A stretch of DNA of 64,000 nt. Origin: Budorcas taxicolor. Lineage: Eukaryota; Chordata; Mammalia; Artiodactyla; Bovidae. A program made the translations under genes and the position numbers. The notes below the pieces were generated by a model. The model had not been told where the DNA came from, made no database searches, and was given only the letters and a program-made list of their open reading frames with translations. Positions 32,543 to 44,276 of this stretch are shown in pieces (position 1 is the stretch's first letter; the number at the start of each line of letters is the position of its first letter). Location: the NCBI RefSeq assembly GCF_023091745.1, contig NC_068924.1, positions 68,278,832-68,342,831 on the forward strand, written 5' to 3'.

Positions 32543-33390
32543 TAAACAGTGCTGCGATGAACATTGGGGTACATGTGTCTCTTTCAATTCTGGTTTCCTC
32601 GGTGTGTATGCCCAGCAGTGGGATTGCTGGGTCATAAGACAGTTCTATTAGCAATTTTTTAAGGAATCTCCACACTGTTTTCCATAGTGGTTGTACTAGT
32701 TTGCATTCCCACCAACAGTGTAGGAGGGTTGCCTTTTCTCCATACCCTCTCCAGCATTTATTGCTTGCAGATTTTTGGATCACAGCCATTCTGACTGGTG
32801 TGAAGTGGTACCTCATTGTGGTTTTGATTTGCATTTCTCTAATAATGAGTGATGTTGAACATCTTTTCATGTGTTTGTTAGCCATCCGTATGTCTTCTTT
32901 GGAGAAATGTCAGTTTAGTTCTTTGCCCCATTTTTTGATTGGGTCGTTTATTTGTCTAGAATTGAGTTGCATAAGTTGCTTGTATATTTTTGAGATTAGT
33001 TGTTTGTCAGTTGTTTCATTTGCTATTATTTTCTCCCATTCAGAAGGCTGTCTTTTCACCTTGCTTATATTTTCCTTTGTTGTGCAGAAGCTTTTAATTT
33101 TAATTAGATCCCATTTGTTTATTTTTGCTTTTATTTCCAGAATTCTGGGAGGTGGATCATAGAGGATCCTGCTGTGATTTATGTCTGAGAGTGTTTTGCC
33201 TATGTTCTCCTCTAGGAGTTTTATAGTTTCTGGTCTTACATTTAGATCTTTAATCCATTTTGAGTTTATTTTCGTGTGCGGTGTTAGAAAGTGATCTAGT
33301 TTCATTCTTTTACAAGTGGTTGACCAGTTTTCCCAGCACCACTTGTTAAAGAGATTGTCTTTACTCCATTGTATATTCTTGCCTCCTTTG
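32543..33390 (-). pseudogene. L1 ORF2 C-terminal fragment in the inverted part
   Basis: The minus strand reads through KWCWENWSTTCKRMKLDHF, KINKWDLIKIKSFCTTKE and, in another frame, ANKHMKRCSTSLIIREMQIK and LSYDPAIPLLGIHTEETRIE. This is the region downstream of the L1 reverse transcriptase. RT and endonuclease are not present, and the frame is broken between 33390 and 32885. Confidence 0.88.
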
Positions 33391-33431
33391 TCACCAATAC
33401 AGTATACTATTATCACCAATACAGTATACTA
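33391..33431 (+). repeat. Tandem 19-bp repeat at L1 inversion joint
   Basis: TCACCAATACAGTATACTA occurs at 33391-33409 and again at 33413-33431. In L1 the sequence occurs once, in the 3' part. Confidence 0.88.
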
Positions 33432-34050
33432 ACACATATATATGGAATTTAGAAAGATGGCAATGATGACCCTGTATGCAAGACAGCAAAAAAGACACAG
33501 ATGTGTAGAGCGGACTTTTGGACTCAGAGGGAGAGGGAGAGGGAGAGGGTGGGATGATTTGGGAGAATGGCATTGAAACATGTATACTATCATGTAAGAA
33601 TCGAATCACCAGTCTATGTCCGATGCAGGATACAGCATGCTTGGGGCTGGTGCATGGGGATGACCCAGGGGGATGTTGTGGGGAGGGAGGTGGGAGGGGA
33701 ATTCATGTTTGGGATCGCATGTGCACCCATGGTGGATTCATGTCAATGTATGGCAAAACCAATACAGTATTGTAAAGTAAAATAAAGTAAAAATAAAAAT
33801 TTAAATAAAATAATAATAATAAGATTACATTTAATGGGAAGATTAAGTAAATCTGATTATCTTCCATAATGTGAGTGAGCCTCACCAATCAGTTGAAAGC
33901 CTTAAAAGAAAATGACTGGGGTCCTTTGAAGAAGAGAGGGGGTATTTTGTGCCTAGACTCATGCTGCAACATCATTTCTTCCTTGAACCACCGGCTTGCC
34001 CTGCAGAGAGTTCAGACTCTCCTGGTTCATATGTAAAAGTGGACATTTGA

Positions 34051-34331
34051 GCCAAACTAAGGCTTTACATCAACAGTATAGGCCAAACTCAAGATCGCTA
34101 ACACTAACTTTTGACATTGTGCTCTGCACCTATTAAAAGGTCACTATCTAAGCTCAGCTGAAGAATCCTGATCAAATCCCACCTTTTCTCCAGGTAAATA
34201 TTATAAAAATAACTTCCAGAACCATATTACTAGGATAACGCAGGCAGGGTAGAGCATGAATGTTCTGAGAGTTGAGCCATATCTTAACTCTTAAAAAGTT
34301 TCTTTTTTTTTTTTTTTTTTTCTTCTACTAA
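34051..34331. other. No element recognised except a T19 run
   Basis: T19 lies at 34303-34321, just before a Bov-tA. The rest is unassigned. Confidence 0.5.
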
Positions 34332-34510
34332 TATAATGGTACCATGGTAAAGAATCTACCTGCTGATGCAGGAGACACAAGAGACTTGGGTTCAATCCCT
34401 GGGTCAGGAAGATCCCCTGGAGACAAAAATGGCATCCCATTCTAGTATTCTTGCCTGGAAAATTCCATGGGAGTCATAAAGTCAGACACAACTGAGCACT
34501 CACATGCACA
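34332..34510 (+). mobile_element. Bov-tA SINE lacking its first bases
   Basis: It starts near TAATGGTACCATGGTAAAG, carries TTGGGTTCAATCCCTGGGTC and ends GACACAACTGAGCACTCAC. Confidence 0.87.
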
Positions 34511-35159
34511 TACAGAAGCTGTTAGTGATTCTTCTGGGTTTTAAATAGGGGGACAAGGTCAATCCTTGGACTAAATTCTCCAAAGGAAAATAAAAAGTAA
34601 CAAGCTGATATGTAAGAATGTATCAGTGGGAATTAAATAACAAAATGGATTGATTTCAGCATTAAACAATACATTTCACAACACATACTTGACTATAACT
34701 CTTTAACACGAAAAAGAACAGCCAAATGTTCAGGCAGGTCAGGGGAAACAGTTTAAGAAAGAGATGGGAAAGACATGGAAGAAATAAAGGAACAACCTGA
34801 ATGACAAAATGCTGTCATGCCTCATAAAAAGTGTTAATAGTTCTATTGCATGTCAGCCTAGAACCACAAAATCTTTGCTCAAACAGATTAACCCAATTTA
34901 TACAAATTAACCCAATGCAAATCCAGCTTTTTGTATGTTTAATAGAAGCACACATAAAATAGTAAAACACACCATAATTTGACTGGAGTCATTATAATTC
35001 TATCTTACTGAGTAAGTAGTATAACAGCAATAAAACATAACCCACTCTGTTGCTAAGTATATATAAAATGCCATTTTATACAAGTACATAGTGTAACATT
35101 AAGTCCCACAATCTTGGCCTTACCTGCATGGTATTCTACTGGAAGCTTGATGTCAAGTG
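34511..35159. other. No recognised element
   Basis: About 650 bp without repeat or gene signal that I can support. Confidence 0.5.
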
Positions 35160-35345
35160 AAAAGTGTTGACTTCGTTAGGGACTTAGGATTCCCAATTTT
35201 AAAAATCTGTCAATTATTACCTTTGTGATCTCAGATAATTCACTTGAACTTTCTTAGGTTCTGTTCCTTTATCTAGATAATAACATCATGAATATATTCC
35301 CATAAAATTCCAAAAGCTGTGTGAAGTAAAGGTCACTTCAAGGTC
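35160..35345 (+). mobile_element. MIR SINE
   Basis: TTACCTTTGTGATCTCAGAT, AACTTTCTTAGGTTCTGTTC and TATCTAGATAATAACATC follow the MIR order (tRNA-linked core, then the cytosine-poor 3' part). Confidence 0.5.
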
Positions 35346-35574
35346 AGACAAGAGAGCGGATGTAAATTATCAGTGACATACTCTACTGATCAAACATATC
35401 GGTTTTGAATAACTGCTTGTTCACTAAGATATTATGATTCTTATTTAACATTTGACAGCTCTGAAGATTCACTGCCTTGTTATCGTTCAGTTGCTAGACA
35501 TGGAGGTACAGCTCCTGTACTCAGGGTAGTGCAAACAAGGCTAAAGTCATGGTAAATTTCATTCCTACCCGAAC

Positions 35575-35905
35575 CCCTATTTTATTCAGGTATGACTGAC
35601 AAAGTTTATGTACATTTAAAGTGTACATTGTGATGTATTGATATATATCCACATTGTGAAATGATCACTTTAATCAAGCTAACTAATATATTCATCACTT
35701 CATATATTTAACTCTCTGTATTTAGTGCAAACACTTAAGATCTGTTGTCTTAGCAAAATTCAAGTATACAATACAGTGTTATTACCTATAATTACTGCAC
35801 TATACATTATTTCTCCAGAACTACTTATTCACCTGCATATCTGAAACTTTGTACTCTCTAACCCCTCAATATTTGGTAACCACTATTCTAATTAGTGTAT
35901 TTATG
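35575..35905 (-). mobile_element. L1M 3' UTR fragment, antisense
   Basis: GACTGACAAAGTTTATGTAC, TTAAAGTGTACATTGTGATG and GGTAACCACTATTCTAATT are typical of antisense 3' UTRs of old mammalian L1. Confidence 0.72.
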
Positions 35906-35919
35906 AAGATATATATGTG

Positions 35920-36000
35920 CACACGTGTGTGTATGTATGTGTAAGTGTGTGTGTGGTGACGCAGGGCTTCCTCAGTGGCTTAGCAGTAAAGAATCAAGCC
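35920..36000 (+). mobile_element. TG-rich tract and 5' stub of a Bov-tA
   Basis: An interrupted TG repeat leads into GCAGGGCTTCCTCAGTGGC and TAAAGAATCAAGCC, after which the SINE stops. It is a head-only remnant. Confidence 0.7.
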
Positions 36001-36144
36001 TATTTTATGTATTTTAAACTACATAAAATAATGTATTTTATTCACTACTGACAGACCATGCTGGGCACACAAAGTTAGTCCTCTACTTAAAAAAGAAAAA
36101 AAAAAGTTACGTGTGATATTTATTGGTCTCTGTTAGTTCTGCTC

Positions 36145-36325
36145 AGAATGTGGCCCCTCAGATCAGGCATTGGCACTACTGGGATTTGTTTTAAAGCTTA
36201 AATGTGTGGATCTTGTAAAGACACATAATATCAGAATATATCAGGGTTGAGACCAGGCAACCTTGCTTTAACAAAATCTCCAGGTAATTTGTAGAGTGAC
36301 TAAAGTTTGAGAGGTACTGGTTCAG
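36145..36325 (+). mobile_element. MER5A-like hAT relic
   Basis: AATGTGGCCCCTCAGATCAG, AATCTCCAGGTAATTTG and TAAAGTTTGAGAGGTACTGG match the MER5A order. It is a non-autonomous hAT-Charlie element with no coding content. Confidence 0.72.
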
Positions 36326-36945
36326 AAAGTTATTTATTCAGAAATTGTATTTTTAAACACTAAAAGTATAATGTCATTTAAAGGGAATATTATTATAATT
36401 AAATACATGAAAAGGTGCAAGTGGATACTCAGCTCATGACACATAAAATCCTTTGTATCCATAGTCTATATCTATTCTTTTCATATTTACAAATTAAGTG
36501 GCCACTTGATTATGTTAATGGTAATAATGAGTTTCAACTGAGTATGTAATGAGTTAGAAACTTAGCATATATCTAAAAGAGATAGAATGCTTGCCTCATG
36601 TTAGTCAAGACATGTGATGAGTATGCCATAAAAGAAAAAAATTACTATTCTGATGAACAAAATTGAGTTGATAGGGAATATGATGACTATTTAGGATCAT
36701 TGCTAATACTGAGAAAACCTTTCAGAAGATAGCATGGCCTGCATTTTTCTTCGGTAGAACAGAAGTGCTTTATTATGAAGAAAAAGAAGCACGCTCTGTA
36801 CAGAGCCCGCAATTTTGTAAAAGTTAAAAAAAAAACAAAAGCATATTTGGGAAGCAATGGAGCAGAAACGTTGACCAGAAGGGAAAGTGTAGACTGAAAC
36901 GTGGTGAACAGCAAGAACATAAAAAATATATAATATAAAATAAAC
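36326..36945. other. No recognised element
   Basis: About 620 bp of AT-rich sequence with nothing identifiable. Confidence 0.5.
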
Positions 36946-36957
36946 TAGAGATGGGGG

Positions 36958-38157
36958 TCAGTTCAGTTCAGTCACTCAATCGTGTCCGACTCTTTGCGAC
37001 CCCATGAATTGCAGCACGCCAGGCCTCCCTGTCCATCACCAACTCCTGGAGTTCACCCAAACTCATGTTAATCAAGTCGGTGATGCCATCCAGCCATCTC
37101 ATCCTCTATCATCCCCTTCTCCTCCTGCCCCCAACCCCTCCCAGCATCAGAGTCTTCTCCATTGAGTCAACTCTTCACATGAGGTAGCCAGAGTACTGGA
37201 GTTTCAGCTTCAGGGTCATTCCTTCCAAAGAAATCCCAGGACTGATCTCCTTTAGAATGGACTGGTTGGATCTCCTTGCAGTCCAGGGGACTTTCAAGAG
37301 TCTTCTCCAACACTGCAGTTCAAAAGCATCCATTCTTTGGGGCTCAGCTTTCTTCACAGTCCAACTCTCACATCCATACATGACCACTGGAAAAAACATA
37401 GCCTTGACTAAATGGATCTTTGTTGGCCAAGTAATATCTCTGCTTTTCAATATGCTATCTAGGTTGGTCATAACTTTCCTTCCAAAGAGTAAGCATCTTT
37501 TAATTTCATGGCTGCAGTCACCATCCACAGTGATTTTGGAGCCCAGAAAAATAAAGTCTGACACTGTTTCCACCATTTCCCCATCTATTTCCCATGAAGT
37601 GAGGGGACCAGATGTCATGATCTTAGTTTTCCGAATGTTGAGCCTTAAGCCAACTTTTTCACTCTCCTCTTTCACTTTCATCAAGAGGCTTTTCAGTTCC
37701 TCTTCACTTTCTGCCATAAGGGTGGTGTCATCTGCATATCTGAGCTTATTGATATTTCTCCCGGCAATCTTGATTCCAGCTTATGGTTCTTCCAGCCCAG
37801 CGTTTCTCATGATGTACTCTGCATATAAGTTAAATAAGCAGGGTGACAATATACAGCCTTGACGTACTCCTTTTCCTATTTGGAACCAGTCTGTTGTTCC
37901 ATGTCCAGTTCTAACAGTTGCTTCCTGACTTGCATATAGATTTCTCAAGAGGCAGGTCAGGCGGTCTGGTATTCCCATCTCTTTCAGAATTTTCCAGTTT
38001 ATTGTGATCCACACAGTCAAAGGGTTTGGCATAGTCAATAAAGCAGAAGTAGATGTTTTTCTGGAACTCTCTTGCTTTTTCCATGATCCAGCAGATGTTG
38101 ACAATTTGATCTCTGGTTCCTCTGCCTTTTCTAAAACCAGCTTGAACATCTGGTTTT
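36958..38157 (-). mobile_element. BovB LINE, 5'-truncated, antisense
   Basis: The copy runs from the terminal GTTCAGTTCAG repeats to the RT fingers region. Flanking TAGAGATGGGGG (36946-36957) and TAGAGATAGAGG (38158-38169) agree at 10 of 12 bases. It is one of the best-preserved BovB copies here. Confidence 0.93.
37175..38150 (-). pseudogene. BovB reverse transcriptase with a single nonsense codon
   Basis: The minus strand covers the RT palm and the C-terminal region in one frame: GTTDWFQIGKGVRQGCILSP, the catalytic YADD just before TTLMAESEEELKSLLMKV, then the C-terminal MYGCESWTVKK region. One TAA at about 37781-37783 (a CAA in related copies) interrupts it after NAGLEEP. Another discontinuity is seen near TALLTMPNPLTVW. 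Endonuclease is missing, so it is dead but informative about the family sequence. Confidence 0.9.
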
Positions 38158-38169
38158 TAGAGATAGAGG

Positions 38170-39455
38170 TAGATGGAGACAAACTCAGAAACAGGAAAAA
38201 AGAAAGAAAGAGAAAGCATCATTAATAAAGCTGTGAGGTGTTAGCTGAGGATATGTGAATTCATAAATATGAAAACCCCGCCATAAGAGTCTAAGAATTG
38301 CTTAAACAAATGAGCTGTATTTGAACATAGTCACATGTTTTCCCCCCTTCTTTGTAGCTAAAGACAACACTAGAAGGTTGAGGATTGAGTTTGGAACTTT
38401 TTTCTAATGATATTTTTGTCCTGGTGTGTAGGAAGTGCTGGAAACAATAAGGTTATTCTTAAGATATCATTCCTTGCTTTCTATGGAGAGTATCATATCT
38501 AGTGTAAGATAGCAATCTCTACTCAGGAGAATTCAAAATCCTATCCAGAAGAAACACGGTATTGAAATCATCAAGAAGTATCATATTATAAAAATTGCCT
38601 TATTTTTCAAAATTTAGAAAGAATAGCACATTCTGTAATTTTTATTATTTTAACAAGCATCACTACAAAAGCAGGTTGTTTTGTTCTGTCAACTAAAAAA
38701 AAAATCTGTTATTGTTTTAGAACAAAATAAAACCAAGCTAGAGTTAATAAGAAGAGAGAAAACCAGTCAGTTTTCATCTGCTGTAACTACACTCTGTTGA
38801 CATTATTACATGGTCACGTTTATGTGCATGTGAATTTTAGAAATAAGCTCACAGGCTGCACCAATTTTTAGTGCCAATTCACCAAGTAGCTACAATCATT
38901 GCTATTTTAATAACTGTATTCATTTCAAAGAAACCCAAGTAATGCAGCTTCCTGCAAAAGCCTTGGAACTGACTAAGTCCTCAGGGCATCAGCATTTTTA
39001 AAGGAAAGAGGTTCACAGTTTACTATGCTATTTATAAGCATATTGAAAGAGAAAGATTAAAAACAGCATTGTAAGTGTCTCCCTACATTTTATGCCTGCC
39101 AACTCTCTACTCACACTGTAAAAAAGAAGAAAGAAAAGAGTATAAACTAAAAGTATATAATCTACTCATACCTTGATTAAAATAAAGCAGAAAACTCCCT
39201 CATTTCTGTATCATTCTGGAGAAATGCCTCTGGAGGCTATCTGAGGAAGGCAGTCAGTCTGTAAAAGCCCTCACGTTTGTGGACGCTCCATCACAAAACC
39301 TGCTAGGTGACTACCTCTAGGAAGCCTCAGAGATCTGTCCAATTCTCTACTGATCACTTTCCTGCTTCTAACATCAGATCATATGCTCAAGTGACATGTA
39401 TAAACCTTGATGTGAGCTGATGCTCTCCAACTGGATCCAATTAGATTATATGGTC
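38170..39455. other. No recognised element
   Basis: About 1.3 kb with no identifiable repeat or coding frame. Likely single-copy or very old sequence. Confidence 0.5.
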
Positions 39456-39583
39456 TTTTCTTTTTTTCTTCTTTTTGCCAGGTCCCATGGCTTGCAGGAT
39501 ATTGGATACCTCACCAGGGTTCAGCCTCGTGCCCCTTGCAATGAAAACACAAAGTCTTAATCACTGGACCACAGAGGAAGACC
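39456..39583 (-). mobile_element. CHR-2-like SINE, antisense
   Basis: The antisense order TTTTTGCCAGGTCCCATGG, CACCAGGGTTCAGCCTCG and AGTCTTAATCACTGGACCAC is readable. It is diverged. Confidence 0.78.
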
Positions 39584-40265
39584 CTAGATCATACTGACTT
39601 GAAGAAGCTTCCTTTGCAGCCCACCTAGGACAGAACGCAGTGTTTTTGCACATGTAAATGAGGCTTAAATATTTCAGTTCAAGTCTGAGTCATCATACTT
39701 AATATACTTACCAGGGATTCTGTATTTGTCACATAAAGACATTTGAGTCAGCCAGTATTGTAACCATGTCTAATTTGTTTAGGAGCTGAGTATTTTTATA
39801 ATGGTTGCTGAGTATAATGAATCCAAGCCAAATTCAAAACCCATATTTTGTAATTATTACAAAATTCTCTAACTTGAGAAAGAAAAAAAAAGATGTCCAT
39901 GCTTTTTATATTTAACTTTACCAAAGAAAATCTTTGAGGAAAATTCTCTCAGGTTTGAGGAGAAATGAGAAAAAGAAAACCACATTTGTAAAACTAACTT
40001 GCCTTACTTAGTCCTTCAACACTAGAGGATTAATTTTGGGATTCAATGGATCATGGGTGCATTGACTATGATCACCAAGTCCAAAAATCCAGAAGTGGTT
40101 TGTTGAGGCAATATTTGTCATAAATAAGACTGTTGGAAAATCTGAAATAGTCATCAAAGACAGACTTTTTATGTCTCACTCATCTGGGTTTAGGAAACAT
40201 ACAAACCATTGTATAGGTTCCAAGATTTCAAACTGGCCAAAGAGAGTTTAGTGGAAAAACTCATT
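39584..40265. other. No recognised element
   Basis: About 680 bp with nothing that I can assign. Confidence 0.5.
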
Positions 40266-40381
40266 TTCTTCCCCCCATGCTGTGCAGCACATGGGATCTT
40301 AAGTTCTCTAACCAGGGATCAAACACATGCCTGTTGCAGTGGAAGCTCAGAGTCTTAACCACTGGACTGCCAGGGAAGTCC
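40266..40381 (-). mobile_element. CHR-2-like SINE, antisense
   Basis: GCAGCACATGGGATCTTAAG, CCAGGGATCAAACACATG and CCACTGGACTGCCAGGGAAG show an antisense CHR SINE. Confidence 0.85.
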
Positions 40382-40797
40382 GAGAAAAGCTCTCTTATGC
40401 TCTTCTGAAAAGGAACTCGACCTTCATCTTCAAGCTCTCATCTAAGAGCATAATTGCTGGGAACATACTTAACTAGTTGTGTAGAAGATTTCAATGTCTA
40501 TATTTATTCAGTTTTTCTTGGAAAATGTTAGAACTCCAATTCCTATTTGCTTGCTTGTCACAGCCTGTGACTCTTACAGGGCATGAAGCAGCCCTTGCTG
40601 TGGTCTTCTCTGAAAACAATGCCTCATCCTGCATCTAGGTACCGCATGAAATTTCTTTCAGTGGGCAATGTCTTGCATTGCTTCTGAAACATCTGAAATA
40701 CTTCTCAAAAAGATGAACTTATCTCTCCAACTTTCCTGAGCAAATGCCTTAGCATAAATTCAAGACACACACAAAGTTTAGTGTTTCAGGCAGTGTA
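40382..40797. other. No recognised element
   Basis: About 400 bp, nothing identifiable. Confidence 0.45.
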
Positions 40798-40990
40798 AGA
40801 TGCTATGGTGATTGGAAAAAGCCTGGGCACCAATCGCCTTGGTTTCTAATCTCACCTATGATATGACCTTGGAAATAAGTCTCTTTTCCTCTCTGGGACT
40901 GAGCTAAATAATTTATACTATTTTGACCTGCTTTACCAATTCTAATATTAAGCAATATGAGGATCATGGAAAGATCTCTATTCTTTCTTG
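40798..40990 (+). mobile_element. MIR SINE
   Basis: AAAAGCCTGGGCACCAATCG, ATATGACCTTGGAAATAAGT and CTTTTCCTCTCTGGGACTGA follow the MIR core well. Confidence 0.68.
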
Positions 40991-41859
40991 ACCATTAACG
41001 TGATAACAATATATTGTCAACAAATGTATATAACATTCTCCTTTTCCTTCCTCTACATAAAATGTTATATATTTACCCAGTCAGATATATAACCTAGACA
41101 TTAAGACATTGACCCTGTATCAATGATGATTCTTCTGGTTGGAAAAAATAAAATATTATTTAAAATCATAAAAGAACAAGGCAGAATTTTTTATAAGGAT
41201 GACCTGAATATCCAGAATCTAGAATATCCAGTAAAGCCATGCTGGCACATTCAAAGAAATATGTTCTAGCAATCTAATTTAATTATTGATTAAAAAAAGA
41301 AAACTCCAGTCTTTACTGAAATCTCTCAAATGAATTCAAAGAGATATGATTTATAATTCATTGAAATATTTCATAAAATCTTCTACTTTCAATCCCCTCT
41401 CAACAGTTCTCTCATACTGAGGCCAGTTTTCAGCCCCTTTTCAAACTCCTTCAGCATTCACTCCTAATCAGTTCTTCTCCATTTCTACCCTCCACCTTCT
41501 CTCTAAATTTTCATAGTCTTGTCTTTTTTTTAATACCCCTTCCAATGTAAAGTAAAAGTCTCTTTTCTCTAATCTTTCAGGTTTACCTACCAATCACTCC
41601 AATTCAATAACACAAAGCTAAAGAACTTCTGAAAAACTTGAAAACTGCTTTAGAAAGCAAAGAAAAAAGAGGGGGAAAAATATTATTTCAATGGATATAT
41701 GAAAAAGGAAAAAGTTTGCAAACTTTTATAACTTCCCTAATTTTCTTTTGTTTTCTAAATTTTAACATATGGGGGGAGGAGTCCTTTGACACTCCAAATG
41801 AACAACATATCTGGGTCTATGGAATAAACTAGAAACAACAGTATTATTGCAGGAAAGAA
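40991..41859. other. No recognised element
   Basis: About 870 bp of AT-rich sequence without a supported feature. Confidence 0.5.
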
Positions 41860-42099
41860 AGTGGGATATGAGAGAATGGTCATATCCCAGTTCTCAAGTG
41901 AGTCCCTGGGATGGCAGCCAAATGTGGCTTCTTGGTTTTGCACAGGAAATAATTCAAGCATGAGCCACAGTGAAGCAAAAGAAGGTTTATTCAGGGAGAT
42001 GCACACTCCACAGACAGGGCATGGGCCACATCAGAAGGGGAGGGGCCTCATGGGGTTGTCAGTTTTATAGGAGTAGGCAATTTCATAGGCTAAGGTGTG
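41860..42099 (-). mobile_element. Endogenous retroviral LTR fragment, antisense
   Basis: Read on the minus strand, a TATA-like CTATAAAACTGAC (about 42070) is followed about 80 bp later by the polyadenylation signal AATAAA (about 41991-41986) and a U5-like region. The U3 side is cut by the BovB starting near 42100. No gag, pol or env is present. The family is probably a ruminant ERV LTR. Confidence 0.6.
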
Positions 42100-42720
42100 G
42101 GCCTAACAAATAGCTGAGAAAGGAAAAGAAGGAAAAGGCAAAGGAGAAAGGGAAAGATATGTCCAATGGAATGCAGAGTTCCAGAGAATAGCATGCAGAA
42201 ATAAGAAAGCATTCTTAAGTGAACAATCCAAAGAAATAGAGGAAAACAATAGAACGGGAATGACTAGAGATCTTTTCAAGAAAATTGGAGATACCAAGGG
42301 TATATTTCATGCACCGATCTGCCCAATAAATGACAGAAATGGCAAGAACTACACAGAAGCAGAAGAGATTAACAGGAGGTGGCAGAAATGCACAGAAGAG
42401 CTATGCAGAAAAGGTCTTAATGACCTAAATAACCATGATAGTGCAGACACTCACTTAAAGCCAGACATCCTAGTGTGAAATAAAGGCCTTATGACATATT
42501 GACTGTAGCACTTTAACAGCATTACTACAAACAAAGCTAGAAGAGGTGATGGAATTACAACTGAGCTATATTAAATCCTAAAAGATGCTGTTAAAGTGCT
42601 GCACTCAATGTTGAATTTAGAAAACTCAGCAGTGACCACAGGACTGGAAAAGGTCACTTTCATTCCAATCCCAAAGAAAGGCAATGCCAAAGAATGTTCA
42701 AACTACTATACAATTGTGTT

Positions 42721-42880
42721 TATTTCATATCCTAGCAAGGTAATGCTCAAAATCCTTTAAGCTAGGCTTCAACAGTAGGTGAACCAAGAACTTCCAGATG
42801 TATTTCATATCCTAGCAAGGTAATTCTCAAAATCCTTTAAGCTAGGCTTCAACAGTAGGTGAACCAAGAACTTCCAGATG
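42721..42880. repeat. 80-bp tandem duplication inside BovB
   Basis: Copies 42721-42800 and 42801-42880 differ at one position (TAATGCTC against TAATTCTC). The host BovB is much more diverged, so the duplication is late. Confidence 0.95.
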
Positions 42881-43220
42881 TATAAGCTGGATTTAGAAAA
42901 GGCAGAGGAACCAGTGATCAAATTGCCAATGTCCATTTGACCATAGAAAAAGCAAAGGAATTTCAGAAAAAAAAAATCTACTTTTGCTTCATTGACTATG
43001 CTAAAGCCTGTTACTGTGAGGATCACAACAAACTTGTGGAAAATTCTTAATAAGATGGGACTACCAACCCACTGTACCTGTCTCCTGAGAAACCTGTATG
43101 CAGGTCAAGAAGCAAAAGTTAGAACCAGACATGGAACAACAGACTGGTTCAAAATTGGGAAAGGAGTGCGTCAAGGCTGTATATTGTCACCATGCTTATT
43201 TAATTTCTATGCAGAGTGCA

Positions 43221-43441
43221 CGTGTGCTAAATCATTTCAGTTGTGTCCGACTCTTTGCAACTCCATGGACTGTGACCCACGAGGCTCATCTGTCCATGGG
43301 ATTTTCCAAGCGAAAATACTGGAGTGGGTTGCCACACTCTCCTCCAGGGGATGTTCCAGACTCAGGGATCAAACCCACTCCTCTTTAAGTCTCCTGCATT
43401 GGCAGGCAGATTGTTTATCACTAGCACCACCTGGGAAGTCT
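43221..43441 (-). mobile_element. Bov-tA SINE nested in BovB, antisense
   Basis: Flanking GAGTGCA (43214-43220 and 43442-43448) marks insertion within the BovB RT. The SINE is full length with CTCAGGGATCAAACCCAC as the antisense tRNA box. Confidence 0.92.
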
Positions 43442-43989
43442 GAGTGCATCAAGCAACTTGCTGGGCTGGTTGAATCACAAGCTAGAATCTAGATTGCTGA
43501 GAGAAATATCAACAACCTCAGATATGAAGATAATACCACTCTAATGGCAGAAAGTGCAGAGCAACTAAAGAGCTTCTTGAAGAGTGTGACAGAGAGTAAA
43601 AAAGCTGGCTTAAAACTCAACATCCAAAAGACTAAGATCATGGCATCTGGTCCCATCTCTTCATGGGAAACAGATGTGGCAAAAATGAAAACAGTGGCAG
43701 ATGCTGGGAAAGATTGAAGGCTGGAGGAGAAGGGGGAGACAGAGGATGAGATGGTTGGATAGTATCACCAACTTAATGGACATCAATTGGAGCAAACTCT
43801 GGGAGATGGTGAAGGATGGGGAAGCCTGGGGTGCTGCAGTTCATTGGGTTGGAAAGAGTCAGACAGGACTTCATGACTGAAGAACAACAAAGCAGTTCTA
43901 AGATATTGTTATGTGTATCCCTGGAATGGGAAACAAGAGCCCTGCCACCAAAGCTACACTATTGCTTTTTACTGTTCCTCCCTTATCTC

Positions 43990-44240
43990 TTTTTATACAG
44001 TTCATGGGGTTCTCACTGTAAGTACATTGGGGTGGTTTGCTATTCCCTCCTCCAGCAGATCACATTTTTTCAGAACTCTCCACTATGACCTATCCATCTT
44101 GGGTGGGTGTACATTGATTTAATAAGCATGAACTTGGGCAACCTCTGGGAGATAGTGAGGGTCAGAGCTGCCTGAGTGCTAAAGCCCATGGGGTCTTAAA
44201 GAATTGGACAGGACTGGATGGCTGAACAGCAACAGCTGAT
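43990..44240 (+). mobile_element. Composite of Bov-A-like core and BovB 3' tail
   Basis: At 43998-44065 an antisense Bov-A-like core is seen (AGTACATTGGGGTGGTTTGC, TCCCTCCTCCAGCAGATC). From about 44118 a sense BovB 3' end follows (AACTTGGGCAACCTCTGGG, GGCTGAACAGCAACAGC). The linking sequence is unassigned. Confidence 0.6.
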
Positions 44241-44276
44241 AAACTACTATTTGAATCTGCCCTTTGGAACTCAGGG

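Larger units (their letters stand above)
32543..33817 (+). mobile_element. L1 with 5' inversion (twin priming)
   Basis: A perfect 16-bp duplication AATAAGATTACATTTA (32527-32542 and 33818-33833) flanks the unit. From 32543 to about 33390 L1 ORF2 runs antisense. From about 33413 the 3' end runs sense to an A-rich tail. About 200 bp of L1 between the parts is absent. The joint carries a tandem 19-bp repeat. Confidence 0.95.
32433..34050 (+). mobile_element. Old LTR-type mammalian repeat, split by L1
   Basis: The left part (TAATGGTTAATTTCATCC to 32526) and right part (33834-34050, AATGTGAGTGAGCCTCACC, AATCAGTTGAAAGCC) belong together. They resemble the mammal-wide family beginning TGATGGTTAATTTTATGTG, also seen at 46.6 kb. 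Confidence 0.6.
42100..43890 (+). mobile_element. Old BovB LINE with duplication, SINE insertion and deletion
   Basis: The copy starts in the linker (AAATAGCTGAGAAAGGAAAA) and passes into the RT, with GTRHGTTDWFKIGKGVRQGC at 43122. It is interrupted by a Bov-tA, then jumps at about 43702 to the 3' end (GATGCTGGGAAAGATTGAAG) and finishes GACTGAAGAACAACAAAG. The catalytic box reads YEDN. It contains an 80-bp tandem duplication. Confidence 0.92.
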
